64,000 nucleotides of DNA, from positions 1,116,001 through 1,180,000 of the forward strand of contig NZ_CP121687.1 in the NCBI RefSeq assembly GCF_038396635.1, in the 5' to 3' direction. Shown piece after piece: positions 36,015 to 44,144 of this stretch. The stretch is from Defluviitalea saccharophila (GTDB taxonomy: Bacteria > Bacillota > Clostridia > Lachnospirales > Defluviitaleaceae). Both the position numbers and the translations under genes were made by a program. Every line of letters begins with the position of its first letter. Position 1 is the first letter of the stretch. The notes beneath the pieces were generated by a model that was not told the DNA's origin, did not search any database, and worked only from the letters and a program-made list of their open reading frames with translations.

Positions 36015-36956
36015 TTATCGTTTTTTCGGACATTCTTCTGCTGGAGTTGGGTCTTCAACTTCACAGAAACCATGCTTAATCGTTTTTGGCTTGCAGCATA
36101 ATTCCAATGGTTGAATACTTTGTTCGAGAAGATCTCCTTCAACAAAGTCAAGGCATGCATTTTCTGGTTCAATATCAACTGGAATGCATTTTGGTGGTAC
36201 GCAAAGTCCTTTATGAGGAATCTTGTATTGTACAAAGTAAATGGACTTGATATAAAGGGTTAATCCAATGGCTGCACTTAAAGAATCCACATCTAGATTA
36301 ACAACTTTTGCTAATGCCTGAACAACAATGCCTTGACGAAGTGCATTATTTCCATGGTCTCCATCTTCAACAAAGCCTAAGAAGCTGATCACAGGTTCGC
36401 ATTCGCATTTGAGCTTGTAAGAAACACCATATGGTGCATATACATCTATAGCAACGGAAACTGGATTGGTTTCATTATCGAAGTATGGATCTTCTTCGTC
36501 TCCTGGTAAATATTGAATTGTGAAGCATTCTTCTGCAATCACTCTGCAGTTTCGATCAATTACCTTCGCAGCAAAGGTAACGTCTATTTGTGAAAGGGTA
36601 ACTCTTACACAGTTCGGTCTGCGAATTAACGTTTCAACATTGGACCCGTTATCCTTTCCGAAATTAAAATCAATGTCAATAACACGAAGTTCGATTCCTG
36701 CAACATCGTCTCTTTCAAAATCTACATCATCGAAAATTTTGTCTAAGTTGTCAACAACTCTGCAAAGATTGATTCCACATTCATCAAATACAACCGGCGC
36801 TACAATAGTCAATAACTTTGGTTCACCCAATGGGGGACATACACATGCGTCTTCAGCCGGATTGATTGCTTCATCCGGTTTACATACTGGGCATTCGCCA
36901 GTGATAGGTCTTTGGAATATTCTGCCTCTAACTTGATTGTTACCACAACATGCCAT
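36015..36956 (-). CDS. Family C paralog 2, Cys-rich putative spore coat protein
   Basis: 313 residues starting MACCGNNQ (start fixed by AAGGAGGG; the frame is open 13 codons further). The N-terminal 50 residues hold several Cys pairs (ACC, CPVC, CVCPP). The middle is beta-rich, and the C-terminal third has KGLCVPPKC, NACLDF, ELCCKPK, GFCEVE and EECPKKR. Its C-terminal half aligns with the gene at 34984-35814, so the two arose by duplication. Cys spacing suggests cross-linked structural proteins. No enzyme motif is seen. Confidence 0.7.
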   Translation of the reverse strand: MACCGNNQVRGRIFQRPITGECPVCKPDEAINPAEDACVCPPLGEPKLLTIVAPVVFDECGINLCRVVDNLDKIFDDVDFERDDVAGIELRVIDIDFNFGKDNGSNVETLIRRPNCVRVTLSQIDVTFAAKVIDRNCRVIAEECFTIQYLPGDEEDPYFDNETNPVSVAIDVYAPYGVSYKLKCECEPVISFLGFVEDGDHGNNALRQGIVVQALAKVVNLDVDSLSAAIGLTLYIKSIYFVQYKIPHKGLCVPPKCIPVDIEPENACLDFVEGDLLEQSIQPLELCCKPKTIKHGFCEVEDPTPAEECPKKR

Positions 36957-36992
36957 AAAAAATTCCCTCCTTAAAGAAATTAATTTCAATAC

Positions 36993-37021
36993 CATATTAT
37001 GTGAAAATTGTCGATGTTGTT
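36993..37021 (-). promoter_or_regulatory. Sigma-K-like promoter of family C paralog 2
   Basis: On the minus strand AACA at 37021-37018, 16 nt, CATAATATG at 37001-36993. Confidence 0.62.
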
Positions 37022-37025
37022 ACTA

Positions 37026-37055
37026 AACATAAATAAGAAGTTTTGGAATATATAT
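37026..37055 (+). promoter_or_regulatory. Possible sigma-K-like promoter of family D paralog 1
   Basis: AACA at 37026-37029, 17 nt, AATATATAT from 37047. The -10 has A instead of the first C, so this is a weak candidate. It lies back to back with the promoter of the divergent gene. Confidence 0.3.
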
Positions 37056-37087
37056 AATATGATAAAGAAATTTTAGGAGGTTTTCCT

Positions 37088-38482
37088 ATGGCTTGTTTTT
37101 TGAAACTTCGGGACCAAAGCTTAATTCTTGTGGATTTTAATATACGGAACGGTTTATATTATCAAGTTTTCAGAAAGGATCAGCCCTCTCGCCCAAATCT
37201 GCTGCTGTCCAATGGAACCCATGAATATACTGCATTTTTAGACGAAAAAAATAACTTTCACGTGATTGCTAAGAATACGAGAAATCAAATCATACACCTT
37301 AAAGAAAGTGCTGATAAAATTACAAAAGAAGTTTTACTGGATGATCCAAATAATACATTTAAGATAGACAATATTTACGCCATCTCCGTAAAAAATCAAA
37401 TTCATCTTTTTTATTACGCAGATCATCCATCCACCAAAACACCGGAACTGATTTATCATTTGGTCAATGACCCTCTAGCTGCACCAAGGCCTATTGAAAC
37501 CCTTTACAGCCGCAGTATCAATTACGATTGTATCCGAAATAATGGTGATCTTTATTTAGCTGTAATCGTTAAGAAAGAGGATACCTACTCTATAGACCTT
37601 AAACATTTTGAGGACTATAAAGACTTATCGCTTCAAACTTCTACCCCAGTGTCCTCAGAGTTTCCTATCGTATACTGTAAAGTATGTATGGATAAAAACG
37701 GAATCTTGCATTTGATTTATCTTCAGGAACAGTATGGCAAGTTTCAGCTGATACATAAATGCAAAGATAGGGAATGGTCAAAAGAAAATCTGCTTTATTC
37801 CTGCGGGTATCCCATTAAACCGATTATCTTTATATATAATGATGCTTTATGGATTAACTGGAATGAAAATGGCATCATTAAAGCTATTTTATCCGTCGAT
37901 CATGGAAACAGTTTTTCAAAACCAATTCGAGCTTCCATAGAAGATCCTGATATAAGTCTTCATTCTTATGATGCTGAGCCAGAAGCATCCCCCTCACTTA
38001 TTTGTAATCAATTATACGGCGTGACTTACCCCACTCCAAAGTTTGCAGTGCTTCATAGCTTAGATATGGATGGAATCCATTTTAATATGACGCCTAATAC
38101 GGAACTTCAGCTATATCTGAATGCTATTAAAAATGCACTCAATCTTTCTGTTTCAAAATCAGCCCTAGAAGAGGAAAATATTAATCTTAAACATGAAATC
38201 CTTGAGCTTAATCAAATCCAAAGGGATATTACAAACCAATATAACGAACTTGCGGAACTAACGAAGAGAATCCAAGAGGAAGGAAAGAAATGGAGAGAGC
38301 TATATTTTAAAGGAAAAACAGAAATAGATTTTTATAAAAAAAGAGTTAAGCAGTTAGAAAAGTCTTTATCTTCAACTTCTCAAGACTCTGCTGTGGAGAA
38401 GCCGGAACCCAAAGAAGAAAACAATGTGATAGAGTCAGAACAACCTATTCCTCAAGAGTCAGGTGCTTCTGAGGATGAATAG
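37088..38482 (+). CDS. Family D paralog 1, Asp-box beta-propeller with C-terminal coiled coil
   Basis: 464 residues. The N-terminal 330 are repeated four-stranded blade-like units (FLDEKNNFHVIAKN, YAISVKNQIHLFYY, CMDKNGILHLIYLQ), with one BNR/Asp-box-like motif SVDHGNSFSKP (S-x-D-x-G-x-S/T-F) as in sialidase-type propellers. Residues about 355-435 form a coiled coil (LEEENINLKHEILELN, LAELTKRIQEEGKKW), and the tail is acidic. No signal peptide and no sialidase catalytic residues are evident. It shares length, plan and sequence with the gene at 40136-41644. AGGAGG precedes the ATG. Structural or adhesive role at the spore surface is inference. Confidence 0.68.
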   Translation: MACFLKLRDQSLILVDFNIRNGLYYQVFRKDQPSRPNLLLSNGTHEYTAFLDEKNNFHVIAKNTRNQIIHLKESADKITKEVLLDDPNNTFKIDNIYAISVKNQIHLFYYADHPSTKTPELIYHLVNDPLAAPRPIETLYSRSINYDCIRNNGDLYLAVIVKKEDTYSIDLKHFEDYKDLSLQTSTPVSSEFPIVYCKVCMDKNGILHLIYLQEQYGKFQLIHKCKDREWSKENLLYSCGYPIKPIIFIYNDALWINWNENGIIKAILSVDHGNSFSKPIRASIEDPDISLHSYDAEPEASPSLICNQLYGVTYPTPKFAVLHSLDMDGIHFNMTPNTELQLYLNAIKNALNLSVSKSALEEENINLKHEILELNQIQRDITNQYNELAELTKRIQEEGKKWRELYFKGKTEIDFYKKRVKQLEKSLSSTSQDSAVEKPEPKEENNVIESEQPIPQESGASEDE

Positions 38483-38491
38483 CTCCAATTT

Positions 38492-38529
38492 AAAAAGCAT
38501 TTCCTTATTAAAAAAGGAAATGCTTTTAT
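38492..38529. terminator. Bidirectional terminator
   Basis: A perfect 14-bp stem (38493-38506 with 38514-38527) between convergent genes, with A/T flanks. Confidence 0.88.
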
Positions 38530-38533
38530 CTTT

Positions 38534-39910
38534 TTATCTGTTTTCCATTGGAATATATTCTCGTTTAGGTGCCACACTTTTGAAAGCAGGACGAACGATT
38601 TTTCCTGCATTCGTTAATTCTTCAAGTCGATGAGCACACCAGCCGGCAACTCTGGAAATTGCAAAAATAGGAGTATATAATTCTTCCGGAATATCTAACA
38701 TTTCATAAATAAATCCGGAATAAAAATCTACATTTGCACAAACACCTTTGTAGATTTTACGGTGCTGTTCAATCACTTCAGGAGCTAATTTTTCAATTTT
38801 TTTGTATAAATTGAATTCTTCTTCAACATGTTTTTCATTTGCCAGTTCTTCTGCGTAGGATTTTAGAATCTCTGCCCTTGGGTCAGAAACAGAATATACG
38901 GCATGCCCAACACCATAAATAAGTCCTGAACGGTCAAACGCCTCTTTATTTAAAAGTTTGGTTAAATAATTCTTAATGGCTTCATCGTCATTCCAATCTT
39001 TGATATTTTCTTTAATATCTTTAAACATATGCCTTACTTTAATGTTGGCGCCTCCATGTCTCGGACCTTTTAAGGAACCTATAGCGGCAGCAATGGCAGA
39101 ATAGGTATCCGTTCCTGTAGAAGTAACCACATGGGTGGTAAAGGTTGAGTTGTTTCCTCCACCATGCTCTGCATGGATCACTAAGGATAAATCCAATAAG
39201 GTCGCTTCTAATTTGGAATATTTTGAATCAGGGCGCAGCATATGAAGGATGTTTTCAGCTATACTGAGTTCCGGCTGAGGGCTGTGCAGTACCAAGCTTT
39301 TGTTGAGATATTGATGAACATAGGCTTGATATCCATAGACAGCAATCAGCGGTACGCATGCAATTAATTCTATACTTTGTCTTAATACATTTTCTATACT
39401 AATATCATCTGCATTTTGATCCGCGCTATATAAGCTTAGTACCCCTCTTCCTAAAACATTCATAATATCTTTGCTTGGAATGTGTAAAACGGTCTTACGA
39501 GCAAATTCCGCTTTGGAACTTTGAGCATCGGATAATAACTCTTTAAACTGCTCAAGAACGGATTTATTAGGAAGAGTACCGCAAAGCAAGAGATATGCTG
39601 TCTCTTCAAATCCATATCTTCCTTCTTTTAAAAAGCCTTCGGTGATTTCCTTTATATCTATTCCTCTGTAACTTAAACGGCCGGGCACAGGTACCAATTC
39701 GTTTTCATCTAAAATATATGCATGAACTTCTCCTACTTCAGTTAATCCTGCAAGAACTCCTTTACCGCTAATATCTCTAAGTCCTCGTTTCACCTCATAC
39801 TTTGTATACAATTCAGGATTAATATAGTTGGAGTCTTTGGCTTTAATACTCAATTCTTTTATCAGATTATCTCTTTCTTGTTCAGACAGTTTTATATTGG
39901 TCATATCCAT
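38534..39910 (-). CDS. Citrate synthase
   Basis: A 458-residue citrate synthase-family enzyme. Catalytic regions are visible: HAEHGGGNNSTF with the first His, GVGHAVYSVSDPRAEIL with the second, and CANVDFYSGF with the Asp. It condenses acetyl-CoA and oxaloacetate to citrate; a 2-methylcitrate synthase role cannot be excluded. AGGAGGGGG precedes the ATG at 39910. The promoter looks vegetative (sigma-A), unlike neighbouring putative spore genes, and no other TCA-cycle gene is nearby. Confidence 0.93.
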   Translation of the reverse strand: MDMTNIKLSEQERDNLIKELSIKAKDSNYINPELYTKYEVKRGLRDISGKGVLAGLTEVGEVHAYILDENELVPVPGRLSYRGIDIKEITEGFLKEGRYGFEETAYLLLCGTLPNKSVLEQFKELLSDAQSSKAEFARKTVLHIPSKDIMNVLGRGVLSLYSADQNADDISIENVLRQSIELIACVPLIAVYGYQAYVHQYLNKSLVLHSPQPELSIAENILHMLRPDSKYSKLEATLLDLSLVIHAEHGGGNNSTFTTHVVTSTGTDTYSAIAAAIGSLKGPRHGGANIKVRHMFKDIKENIKDWNDDEAIKNYLTKLLNKEAFDRSGLIYGVGHAVYSVSDPRAEILKSYAEELANEKHVEEEFNLYKKIEKLAPEVIEQHRKIYKGVCANVDFYSGFIYEMLDIPEELYTPIFAISRVAGWCAHRLEELTNAGKIVRPAFKSVAPKREYIPMENR

Positions 39911-39938
39911 ATACCCCCTCCTCAGAATGATTTTTTAT

Positions 39939-39967
39939 ATTTTATCACGGGTTAATATGGATTACAA
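39939..39967 (-). promoter_or_regulatory. Probable sigma-A promoter of citrate synthase
   Basis: On the minus strand TTGTAA at 39967-39962, 17 nt, TAAAAT at 39944-39939. No sigma-K-like element is seen here. The rest of the 225-bp gap to the next gene has no clear signal. Confidence 0.55.
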
Positions 39968-40135
39968 GAAAAGGATTTTATATTTAGAATTTTTCTATAG
40001 GTTGTACTATTTTCCTTTGATAGGTCATATAGATTAGTATACAGCTGAATAAAGGCATTTCTATATAAATGATCAATATATATTTTGAAGTGTATGGGCG
40101 GCTGCTCACCTTAAAAATAGGAGGAAGATAAGATT

Positions 40136-41644
40136 ATGACAAAAGAAAGAGAAAATTACTATATCATAAAACAGAGTAAAGGGACATTATGGGCTTTTTT
40201 CTATGATCATAAAGATGGGATTTGCTGTACGACTTATACTTATGATGCCTGGTCCAATAGGCAAATCATCTTTAAGGACGGAACTAAAAATTTCTCTGTA
40301 TATCTTGATAACAGCGATCAAATACATATATTTTGTCAGGACACTTCAGGCAATATCCTATTGTATCGATATACTTCTAACGAATGGAAATCTGAAATAC
40401 TTTTATACAGTAAAACTGGATTCCTGGATTCTTTACACTTTGATGCCATCATTCAAGGGGAAGACTTATTCCTATTTTATAATTTGAAAGATCCTAACAA
40501 TAACAGACATGCTTTAGTTCAACAAGTAGCTGTAAAAGGTACCCATTGGAATACACCTTCCCTCATTGATTACATTGAACCCCTGGGGCATCAGCCATTT
40601 TCCGTTTATAGAGATTCTAACAATCATATACTCCTTTTTTATCAAAAGGTGCAGGACGGATGTCAGTTAGGATATAAAAAATACTCTCAAAATATGAATA
40701 CCTGGAGTAATTTCTACCCCTTCGATGAAAACAGACTTTCCTTTGGTGATGAATCCATATTATTAAATAACCAAAATATTCAGTGTCTGTATATCAAGAA
40801 AGAAAAGCACTACTCCACATTATTCTATAGATTTAAAAACGAATCCAAATGGGAAACACCCCAAAAGCTCTTTGAAAAAGCAGAAATCAGCTCATGTTCT
40901 TTGTTTATGATTGACGACCATCTATGGGCGGCCTGGATATCGGACGGTAAATTGTACAGCTGCTATTCCACCGATTGGGGACAGACCTTCTCAAATCCTT
41001 CTGTCCATTTTAGCGACAGGCCGACACAGCCTGTTAAAGCTTCCTATCAAAGCAATTTTCTCCAGGAGCAAAAACGCTTGCGTGCCAATAAAATCTATAT
41101 CCGCCCGGATGAACAAATAGAGTTTTTAATTATTCCCGATGTTTTTCCTATCATCTCTGGAAAATCGGCTCCATTAGAGGATACATTTATTCCTGTAACC
41201 GATAAAGTAGACAATTACCTCAATGAAATAAAAATGCATATGAATGAAGTATATGAAGAAATCTATATATGCAAAAAACAATTAAGAGAAAAAGAACATC
41301 AAATCGCTCAGCTGAAATATACCCTCAAAACAAAAAATCAAGACTTGTCCAGAATAACCTATGAGCTGAATAAAGCAAATGAAGCCCATAAAAAAGAATT
41401 GCTGAGTTTAAAAGAAAAGAACAAAAGCCTGGAAAAAGAATTACAGCAAAAAAATAATGAAATAAAAGTATTGGAAGAAAAAATCATTGCACAGAGAAAA
41501 GGGATGAATATTTTAAAGCAAGAACTGGAAGTCAGAAAAGCACCATTAATTATTACTGCCAATGAGGAGGCAAATTCTTCAAGGCAGAATAAGACTTCGC
41601 TTCTTAGACGAATTTTCAGTTTTGAAGATGAACATATAAATTAA
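40136..41644 (+). CDS. Family D paralog 2, Asp-box beta-propeller with C-terminal coiled coil
   Basis: 502 residues with the same plan as the gene at 37088-38482. Blade-like repeats (SVYLDNSDQIHIFCQD, FSVYRDSNNHILLFYQK) carry an Asp-box STDWGQTFSNP, then a linker, then a long coiled coil (about 365-470, KKQLREKEHQIAQLKYTL, SLEKELQQKNNEIKVLEEK) and a short basic end. No signal peptide. AGGAGG precedes the ATG. Its stop overlaps the stop of the convergent gene by 4 nt. I could not assign a sporulation promoter. Function unknown. Confidence 0.68.
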   Translation: MTKERENYYIIKQSKGTLWAFFYDHKDGICCTTYTYDAWSNRQIIFKDGTKNFSVYLDNSDQIHIFCQDTSGNILLYRYTSNEWKSEILLYSKTGFLDSLHFDAIIQGEDLFLFYNLKDPNNNRHALVQQVAVKGTHWNTPSLIDYIEPLGHQPFSVYRDSNNHILLFYQKVQDGCQLGYKKYSQNMNTWSNFYPFDENRLSFGDESILLNNQNIQCLYIKKEKHYSTLFYRFKNESKWETPQKLFEKAEISSCSLFMIDDHLWAAWISDGKLYSCYSTDWGQTFSNPSVHFSDRPTQPVKASYQSNFLQEQKRLRANKIYIRPDEQIEFLIIPDVFPIISGKSAPLEDTFIPVTDKVDNYLNEIKMHMNEVYEEIYICKKQLREKEHQIAQLKYTLKTKNQDLSRITYELNKANEAHKKELLSLKEKNKSLEKELQQKNNEIKVLEEKIIAQRKGMNILKQELEVRKAPLIITANEEANSSRQNKTSLLRRIFSFEDEHIN

Positions 41645-42021
41645 TACTTCTTTTTTTCCTCTGCAATAATTTGTTCTAACAGCTCTGCAGCTTCTCCAAT
41701 CAGTATGCTGCAATTGCCATAATACTCTCTGTGACTCTTAAGCTGGCTGCAATTAACAGCTTTATGCAGATCGTGAAAGGCATCAATATAACGCATTCTA
41801 AGGCGCTTTACGGTTTTTTCATCAAAAAGCAGCCCAAAAATCATTGTTGCAGCAGAAATCAGACTGCAAGTACCTCCAATCCCCAGTCCTGTATTTAAAC
41901 CTTTACACAGATCGTAACATTCCTCTGGAATATTTAAACCATAATATTTTTCAGCAGCTTTTAACATACATTGAGAACAATTATACCCTTTATTATAATA
42001 GTAAACCGCTTTTTCTTTCAT
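41641..42021 (-). CDS. C_GCAxxG_C_C-family protein
   Basis: 126 residues with family features: GYNCSQCMLKAAEKYYG at the N-terminus, GLNTGLGIGGTCSLISAATMIFGL where the family motif normally reads C-GCAxxG (here degenerate), and later NCSQLK and GNCSILI. The family is often fused or linked to redox and SoxR-reducing genes; biochemical function is not established. The ribosome binding site AAAGGAGG lies inside the terminator-like hairpin of the preceding gene. It follows RseC in the same direction. Confidence 0.75.
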   Translation of the reverse strand: MKEKAVYYYNKGYNCSQCMLKAAEKYYGLNIPEECYDLCKGLNTGLGIGGTCSLISAATMIFGLLFDEKTVKRLRMRYIDAFHDLHKAVNCSQLKSHREYYGNCSILIGEAAELLEQIIAEEKKKY

Positions 42022-42063
42022 AAAAAAACCTCCTTTCTTCATTATTGAAGGATAAGGAGGTTT
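42022..42063 (-). terminator. Terminator hairpin that contains the next gene's ribosome binding site
   Basis: On the minus strand AAACCTCCTT (42063-42054) pairs with AAGGAGGTTT (42035-42026), with an inner CTTCA/TGAAG stem, followed by seven T residues. The AAGGAGG half is the Shine-Dalgarno of the gene starting at 42021, so readthrough transcripts have it hidden. Confidence 0.75.
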
Positions 42064-42076
42064 GTTCTTTTATTAT

Positions 42077-42517
42077 TCAATTTTCTACAATTTCCACTAC
42101 TGCAGGACGGTAATTCTGGTTTTTCCATTTTTCTTCTCTTAAACGAATCCACAAATAAGTAATTCCCATAAACAAAAATGCACCAATGATTCCTGCAGGT
42201 TCTTGAACTGAAACATATCCTAATTTGTTTGAACCGAAATATCCTGCAAAGAAACCTAAAAATAATGCGATTAATGGCAGCCCGTACATAATAAGAGTTG
42301 CCTTTAGAAAGTCCGAATAGGCTAAATCTATACCTACCCGATCTCCTACTTTAGCATTGCAGAGGTTATCGGCTTCTAAAATCATTTCTTCTGACTTATG
42401 TCCATGACTGCAAGCTCCGCATTTTTGACAAGCCTCGTTTCTCACCAGGCTCACTATGGCATACTTATCCTTAATCGCAATAACCTTTCCGATTTCTTTT
42501 CCTCTTTCACTCATCTC
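42077..42517 (-). CDS. RseC/MucC-family SoxR-reducing system protein
   Basis: 146 residues: a cytoplasmic N-terminal domain with a Cys cluster (NEACQKCGACSHGHKSEEM), then two membrane helices (about 72-90 and 100-118) and a basic tail. RseC proteins accompany Rnf/SoxR-reducing electron-transfer systems; no rnf genes are visible here. GGAGGTGATGAG precedes the ATG at 42517; the frame seven codons longer has no site. The TcdA gene lies 30 bp upstream in the same direction. Confidence 0.85.
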   Translation of the reverse strand, partial: EMSERGKEIGKVIAIKDKYAIVSLVRNEACQKCGACSHGHKSEEMILEADNLCNAKVGDRVGIDLAYSDFLKATLIMYGLPLIALFLGFFAGYFGSNKLGYVSVQEPAGIIGAFLFMGITYLWIRLREEKWKNQNYRPAVVEIVEN

Positions 42518-42547
42518 ATCACCTCCAGAGAATCCCATTCTAGTGCC

Positions 42548-43297
42548 TCATTTAATTAAGTCCTTGATTACTTCTCCTGCAATAATGAGTCCCGCAACAG
42601 AAGGTACAAAAGAAATACTTCCAGGTATTTGACGTTTTTCAAGACAAGTTCTATCTTTCTTCGTACAAATACATCCTTCTCTACAGGTAGTTACTTCTTC
42701 TTCTCTTGGCTTAATAGGAGGTTCTTTAGAATAAACCACCTTTAAGGAATCTACATTACGTTTCTTGAGCTCTTTTCTCATGACCTTGGCCAAGGGACAA
42801 ATCGAAGTATTATAAATGTCATCTACTTCAAATTTCGTAGGATCTAATTTATTGCCTGCTCCTAAGCAGCTAATAATAGGAATATTTCTTTTCTTCGCTT
42901 GAAGGACCAGTTCTATTTTTCCCGTTACCGTATCAATAGCATCTACAATATAATCGCAGTCGTCTTCAATGATTTCATCTGAGGTTTCTGGAAGGAAAAA
43001 GGTCTGATGAGTGATTACTTCTGCTTTAGGATTAATCTCTAAAATCCGCTGTTTCATAACTTCAACCTTAGGTTTTCCTACGGTTTTTCTCGTTGCATGA
43101 AGCTGTCGGTTGATATTGGTTAAGCATACTGAATCATCATCTATGAGGATAAATTTACCGACGCCTGAACGTACCAAACCTTCCACTACAAAGCTTCCTA
43201 CTCCGCCTATACCGAATATAGCTACTTTGCTTTGATAAAGTTTTTCCATTGCTTCTTTACCCAATAGAAGTTCTGTTCTAGAAAATGAATGCAGCAT
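42548..43297 (-). CDS. tcdA: tRNA threonylcarbamoyladenosine dehydratase (TcdA/CsdL)
   Basis: 249 residues of the E1-like ThiF/MoeB fold: ATP site GIGGVGSFVVEGLVRSG (about 29-45), DDDSVCLTNINRQLHA, DAIDTVTGK and CLGAGNKLDP, ending in FVPSVAGLIIAGEV. TcdA cyclises t6A37 of tRNAs to ct6A with ATP. A Cys-rich loop (CREGCICTKKDRTC) precedes the C-terminus. It is the first gene of a run with RseC downstream. Confidence 0.9.
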   Translation of the reverse strand: MLHSFSRTELLLGKEAMEKLYQSKVAIFGIGGVGSFVVEGLVRSGVGKFILIDDDSVCLTNINRQLHATRKTVGKPKVEVMKQRILEINPKAEVITHQTFFLPETSDEIIEDDCDYIVDAIDTVTGKIELVLQAKKRNIPIISCLGAGNKLDPTKFEVDDIYNTSICPLAKVMRKELKKRNVDSLKVVYSKEPPIKPREEEVTTCREGCICTKKDRTCLEKRQIPGSISFVPSVAGLIIAGEVIKDLIK

Positions 43298-43413
43298 AAA
43301 GTCTCTCCTTTAAAACGTCTCTTCTTTAAGTATTCATTTTACTATTTCCGAGTATTTATGTCAAATATAATATTCTCCAAACTATACCGTTTTTAGCGGA
43401 GAAACTTCATCTT

Positions 43414-44055
43414 CTACTGGGTTTTACGGCCTTTTAAAAATAGAAGAAATCCAATGACGATAAAAGCAATAGGAATTATTCTGGGTGCAAAACGAATGAT
43501 AACTCCAACAGAAAATCCCATAAAGAACATAAAGCCAAATGCCAGAAGGATTCCTCCGGGAATTAAAGGCCATTTGCCTATTCTAGGATAGCCAAGGATA
43601 TACATTGTAATAAATGCTGCCCCGATACTTCCAAAGAATATCGAAGGAACCATCATTCCTCCTGCTAATCCGCTGACGACTAAACCTACAAATGTGCCAA
43701 ACCAAATTAAAATACACCCGGGGATTAAAAATCCTATCATTCGTTTTGAAAAATATAAGATCATAAAAATTGAGCCGGGGATTATAAATACCATAGGGGC
43801 GATAATGGTCCCTGCATTAATATAAACTCTTGGGAAAACTCCAAGAATGCCTAGAAACCCTATGGTCATACCTGTAACCAACGCCCAAGTCTTCTTCTTC
43901 GTATAATAGAGTAACAAAAGTGCAGTAGCTACAAATAAGACAGGTAAATTTCTCATCTTAATAAATGGGAGATCCACCCATTGCCCCAGTAAAGAGTATA
44001 ATCCCACTACTACCAAAATAACGCCTATTAATGCTTGATTTCTTTTATCGTTCAT
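43414..44055 (-). CDS. Polytopic membrane protein (LiaF-TM-like)
   Basis: 213 residues, about eight membrane helices with repeated G-rich turns (ALIGVILVVVGLYSLLGQW, LVTGMTIGFLGILG, LIPGGILLAFGFMFF). The repeated G-x-x-L-x-x-x-G pattern resembles the transmembrane part of LiaF/DUF5668 proteins, which modulate envelope-stress systems, but the output domain is absent. Start at 44055 follows GGGAGG. Function unknown. Confidence 0.6.
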   Translation of the reverse strand: MNDKRNQALIGVILVVVGLYSLLGQWVDLPFIKMRNLPVLFVATALLLLYYTKKKTWALVTGMTIGFLGILGVFPRVYINAGTIIAPMVFIIPGSIFMILYFSKRMIGFLIPGCILIWFGTFVGLVVSGLAGGMMVPSIFFGSIGAAFITMYILGYPRIGKWPLIPGGILLAFGFMFFMGFSVGVIIRFAPRIIPIAFIVIGFLLFLKGRKTQ

Positions 44056-44144
44056 AACTGAACCTCCCTGTGTCACATCTTTGTGCAAACCAATTGGTTT
44101 GTTTGATTTATCTATATATACTCTATTTTACACAAAAAGTCTGT

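Noticed and set aside
40020-40135. Sigma-K or sigma-E promoter for the gene at 40136
   Set aside because: CATATAGAT and similar near-matches exist, but none has the -35 at correct spacing.
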